The notes beneath the pieces are model-generated. The model was given only the letters and a program-made list of their open reading frames with translations, searched no databases and was not told the origin of the DNA. Source: Gammaproteobacteria bacterium (GTDB lineage: Bacteria; Pseudomonadota; Gammaproteobacteria; Pseudomonadales; Pseudohongiellaceae). From it: DNA of 17,569 nucleotides. Where the stretch lies: positions 1 to 17,569 of the forward strand of contig DMJN01000060.1 in assembly GCA_003451715.1 (NCBI GenBank). The letters are read 5' to 3'. Within the stretch, counting starts at the first letter, position 1, and every line of letters begins with the position of its first letter. Shown here piece after piece: positions 15,626 through 17,569 of this stretch. The position numbers and the translations under genes were made by a program.

Positions 15626-16992
15626 GTCTGAAGGTTATCGAGCTGAACGATTGCGGAATCGCTGTCGGTGATGAGAGTGGCATCATCACCCAGAGTCCCG
15701 GATTTGCGCTGGCCGTGGGTAACTCATTAGAGATCGGAGAAAATGCAGAGCAACAAGCTAGACTGCAACCGACCAACAGCTACAACAAGTATTGGCATGA
15801 GCTTAGCCTGGAACCACTTGCCCACGGCAATAACATCAGACACTTTGCGGACATTGCCTATGCCCAGTTATTGCACCTGGCCGAAATTGGGCAAGTCGAT
15901 GCAGACGTCATCTTTGCAGTACCGGGCAACTTCACGCGGCAGCAATTGGCCATACTGCTTGGTCTGGCTAAGCAGAGCCCGTTTACAGCTGTAGGTGTCG
16001 TAGACTCCGCTCTGGCTGCGGCAATTGCCGCCGTGCAATCAGATGCCATCATCTATGCCGATATTCAACTGCACCAGGTAGTCCTGACCAAACTTAAATG
16101 TGTAGCCGGACAGTTGCACACCGATTCAGTTATCCAGGTACCCGGTGTGGGTAGCCAGAACTTCATGGACCTCATGATGCAGTTATCGACGGGATTGTTT
16201 ATTCAGCAATGTCGGTTTAATCCGCAGCACGATGCTAACTCCGAACAACAGCTGTATAACGAGTTGCCACGCTGGTTGCAGCAGAGCGATGCAGATCGAA
16301 GTAGCCTTATTTTGGAATTGAAAACGGAATCCGCGGTGCATACAGCCAAGATGCCACGCGAGAGTTTGATCAGTAATTTAAACGGCCAGTACAACAAGAT
16401 CAACCAACAGATTGAAAGCCTCGCTACCGAACACGATGTACAACTGTTGCTCAGCTCGCGCTTGTCGGCGTTGCCAGGATTGACGGCAGCATTAAAACAA
16501 CACCGCGACCTGCTTGTATTGGATCCTCACAGCGTCAACACGGCATGCCTGGATTACCGTGATCTGATTACCGGGGGAGACGAAGCCATTCGCCTGATAG
16601 ATAAACTGCCGATGCAGGCAGCAATAGACGGTGGTGCTGCATCCACAGCTGAAACTCCGGCCAGTGATACAAACATAGGCGACCAACCCACCCACGTGTT
16701 GTACTTAAACCGGGCGCTGGCGGTGGGTGCCATCGAGATAAAGAATAACGTAAAGCTCAACGGCAGTGCTTCAAGCGCGAAGACTATTGTAATGGCATTG
16801 GACAATTTGCCAGAAGATCTGGGCTGCATCGAGAAACGTGGCTTGGGGGTGTTTCTCGACTGTGGCAACAATGAGGCCCTGCTCAATGATAATAAAGTCA
16901 GTGGCCAACATGAACTCAAGCTCGGCGATCGAATACAGTTCGCTGCTAACGGCGAAGAAATTTGTTTAATACAGGTAGATAATGTCGTCTAA
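15622..16992 (+). CDS. Hsp70/actin-like (YegD-type) cytoplasmic protein with FHA-like C-terminus
   Basis: This 456-residue protein has no signal peptide or TM. Residues 94-135 (VIFAVPGNFTRQQLAILLGLA, then VGVVDSALAAA) match the Hsp70 subdomain pattern in which a VPA.F...QR...A.G.. segment precedes INEPTAAAL. The N-terminal phosphate loop of Hsp70 (DLGTTNS) is replaced by LNDCGIAVGDESG, so ATP binding may be degenerate. The last 75 residues (about 378-456) look like a beta-sandwich ending, with ELKLGDRIQFAANGE at 431-445 resembling the final strands of FHA domains. The long family-like stretch IITQSPGFALAVGN (21-34) is unassigned. It is translationally coupled to the channel gene upstream and overlaps the VWA gene by 11 bases, so it is probably a cytoplasmic regulator or assembly factor of that membrane pair. 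Confidence 0.7.
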   Translation: MSLKVIELNDCGIAVGDESGIITQSPGFALAVGNSLEIGENAEQQARLQPTNSYNKYWHELSLEPLAHGNNIRHFADIAYAQLLHLAEIGQVDADVIFAVPGNFTRQQLAILLGLAKQSPFTAVGVVDSALAAAIAAVQSDAIIYADIQLHQVVLTKLKCVAGQLHTDSVIQVPGVGSQNFMDLMMQLSTGLFIQQCRFNPQHDANSEQQLYNELPRWLQQSDADRSSLILELKTESAVHTAKMPRESLISNLNGQYNKINQQIESLATEHDVQLLLSSRLSALPGLTAALKQHRDLLVLDPHSVNTACLDYRDLITGGDEAIRLIDKLPMQAAIDGGAASTAETPASDTNIGDQPTHVLYLNRALAVGAIEIKNNVKLNGSASSAKTIVMALDNLPEDLGCIEKRGLGVFLDCGNNEALLNDNKVSGQHELKLGDRIQFAANGEEICLIQVDNVV

Positions 16993-17569
16993 AACCAAGG
17001 CAAACCGACGCAAAGTCAACCCTCTCAGCCTGTCGTTTCTCGACGTTATGTTCTGTGGGTTTGGTGCGGTTATCCTGATCTTCCTGATTCTGGATCATGC
17101 CAGTACGATCTCGCCAGTGAATGAAAACCCCGATCTGACGGCCGAGATAAATCTGCTGGAGGAGGAAGTGAGAGAAGGTCAACTGGGGCTGGTGCAGATT
17201 CGCAATACCTTATCTGATGTGAGTTTTGAAGTGGTGGATGCACAGGGCATGGCCCGGAGGATTCAGGAACAACTCGATACCTTTCTGCAGGAACTGGCCT
17301 CTCTGGAAAATTCCAGCGTCGCCACGATTGAGGACATTGAAAGACTGCGTGCCGATATCCAGGCCCTCGAGGAAGACTTACTGCGCTTACAGGCCAGTGC
17401 CTTCGAGCAGGAGGGCAACAGCGTTCGCCAGTTCATCGGAGACGGCAATCGCCAGTATCTGTCAGGCCTGTTTCTGGGCGGTCAACGCATTATGATTCTG
17501 ATCGACAGCTCAGCCAGCATGCTCGATAGTACATTGGTCAATATTATCCGCACCCGCAATATGTCGGAT
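16982..17569 (+). CDS. VWA-domain protein with ExbD/TolR-like N-terminal TM segment (3' end beyond window)
   Basis: This is a partial gene, 196 residues to the right edge. The ATG at 16982 overlaps the previous gene by 11 bases. A basic cytoplasmic tail (1-13) leads into one TM segment (about 16-38), LSLSFLDVMFCGFGAVILIFL. Its FLDVM start closely resembles the ExbD/TolR TM (PFIDVMLVLL), placing Asp21 where those proteins have their proton-carrying Asp. A periplasmic coiled coil follows (about 55-140). Then comes the opening of a von Willebrand factor A domain with the MIDAS metal-site motif DSSAS (Asp175, Ser177, Ser179) after a hydrophobic strand RIMILI. The rest of the VWA domain is outside the window. 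I infer that it is the moving partner of the TolQ-like channel. Confidence 0.85.
   Translation, partial: MSSKTKANRRKVNPLSLSFLDVMFCGFGAVILIFLILDHASTISPVNENPDLTAEINLLEEEVREGQLGLVQIRNTLSDVSFEVVDAQGMARRIQEQLDTFLQELASLENSSVATIEDIERLRADIQALEEDLLRLQASAFEQEGNSVRQFIGDGNRQYLSGLFLGGQRIMILIDSSASMLDSTLVNIIRTRNMSD

Noticed and set aside
1-17569. Search for tRNA, rRNA, CRISPR array, insertion sequence or phage genes
   Set aside because: No cloverleaf-like sequence, regularly spaced repeats, transposase or integrase motifs were seen on either strand.

Overview
The window is chromosomal DNA from a gammaproteobacterium. The housekeeping block matches the family members known from Escherichia coli and Pseudomonas, and its layout (ftsY-ftsE read away from a divergent rsmD, followed by coaD and mutM) is a gammaproteobacterial pattern. 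Moderate base composition and the gene content would fit a marine lineage such as Cellvibrionales/Halieaceae, but that placement is inference; no rRNA or other marker is present.

Bases 1-4598 are housekeeping. On the minus strand are ftsY and the 5' part of ftsE (cut by the left edge). Divergent from them, on the plus strand, are rsmD and a YheT-type alpha/beta hydrolase with an ATGA overlap, then coaD with its own likely promoter. mutM converges on coaD from the minus strand and must start at a TTG codon, because its catalytic Pro2 follows that codon. An orphan hydantoinase/oxoprolinase A-type (HyuA) gene lies divergent from mutM at 4704-6704.

Bases 6791-17569 hold a long, all-plus-strand, tightly packed cluster that continues past the right edge. 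It opens with a good extended -10 promoter (6791-6820). In order it encodes: an exported TPR protein ending in a TonB-C-like domain; a serine-rich outer-membrane-type lipoprotein; a second lipoprotein with a Gly/Ala-rich hydrophobic segment; a single-pass TPR protein with a PEGA-like C-terminus; a single-pass protein with about five PEGA repeats and an FGE-sulfatase (SUMF1) domain lacking the FGE catalytic cysteines; a small acidic exported protein; a four-TM MotA/TolQ/ExbB proton-channel homologue; a cytoplasmic Hsp70/actin-like protein with an FHA-like end; and a von Willebrand A (VWA) protein whose single N-terminal TM segment resembles ExbD/TolR. Several junctions overlap (ATGA at 9597 and 15622, 11 nt at 16982).

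My reading, which is inference, is that this cluster encodes an envelope-spanning, ion-motive-force-driven machine. The TolQ-like channel and the ExbD-like TM of the VWA protein would form the motor. The TPR, PEGA and pseudo-FGE proteins would be periplasmic effectors or scaffolds, the lipoproteins an outer-membrane end, and the Hsp70/FHA-like protein a cytoplasmic regulator. I do not recognise it as any named system (Tol-Pal, Ton, Mot, Zorya, Gld). It is the best candidate here for an undescribed system.
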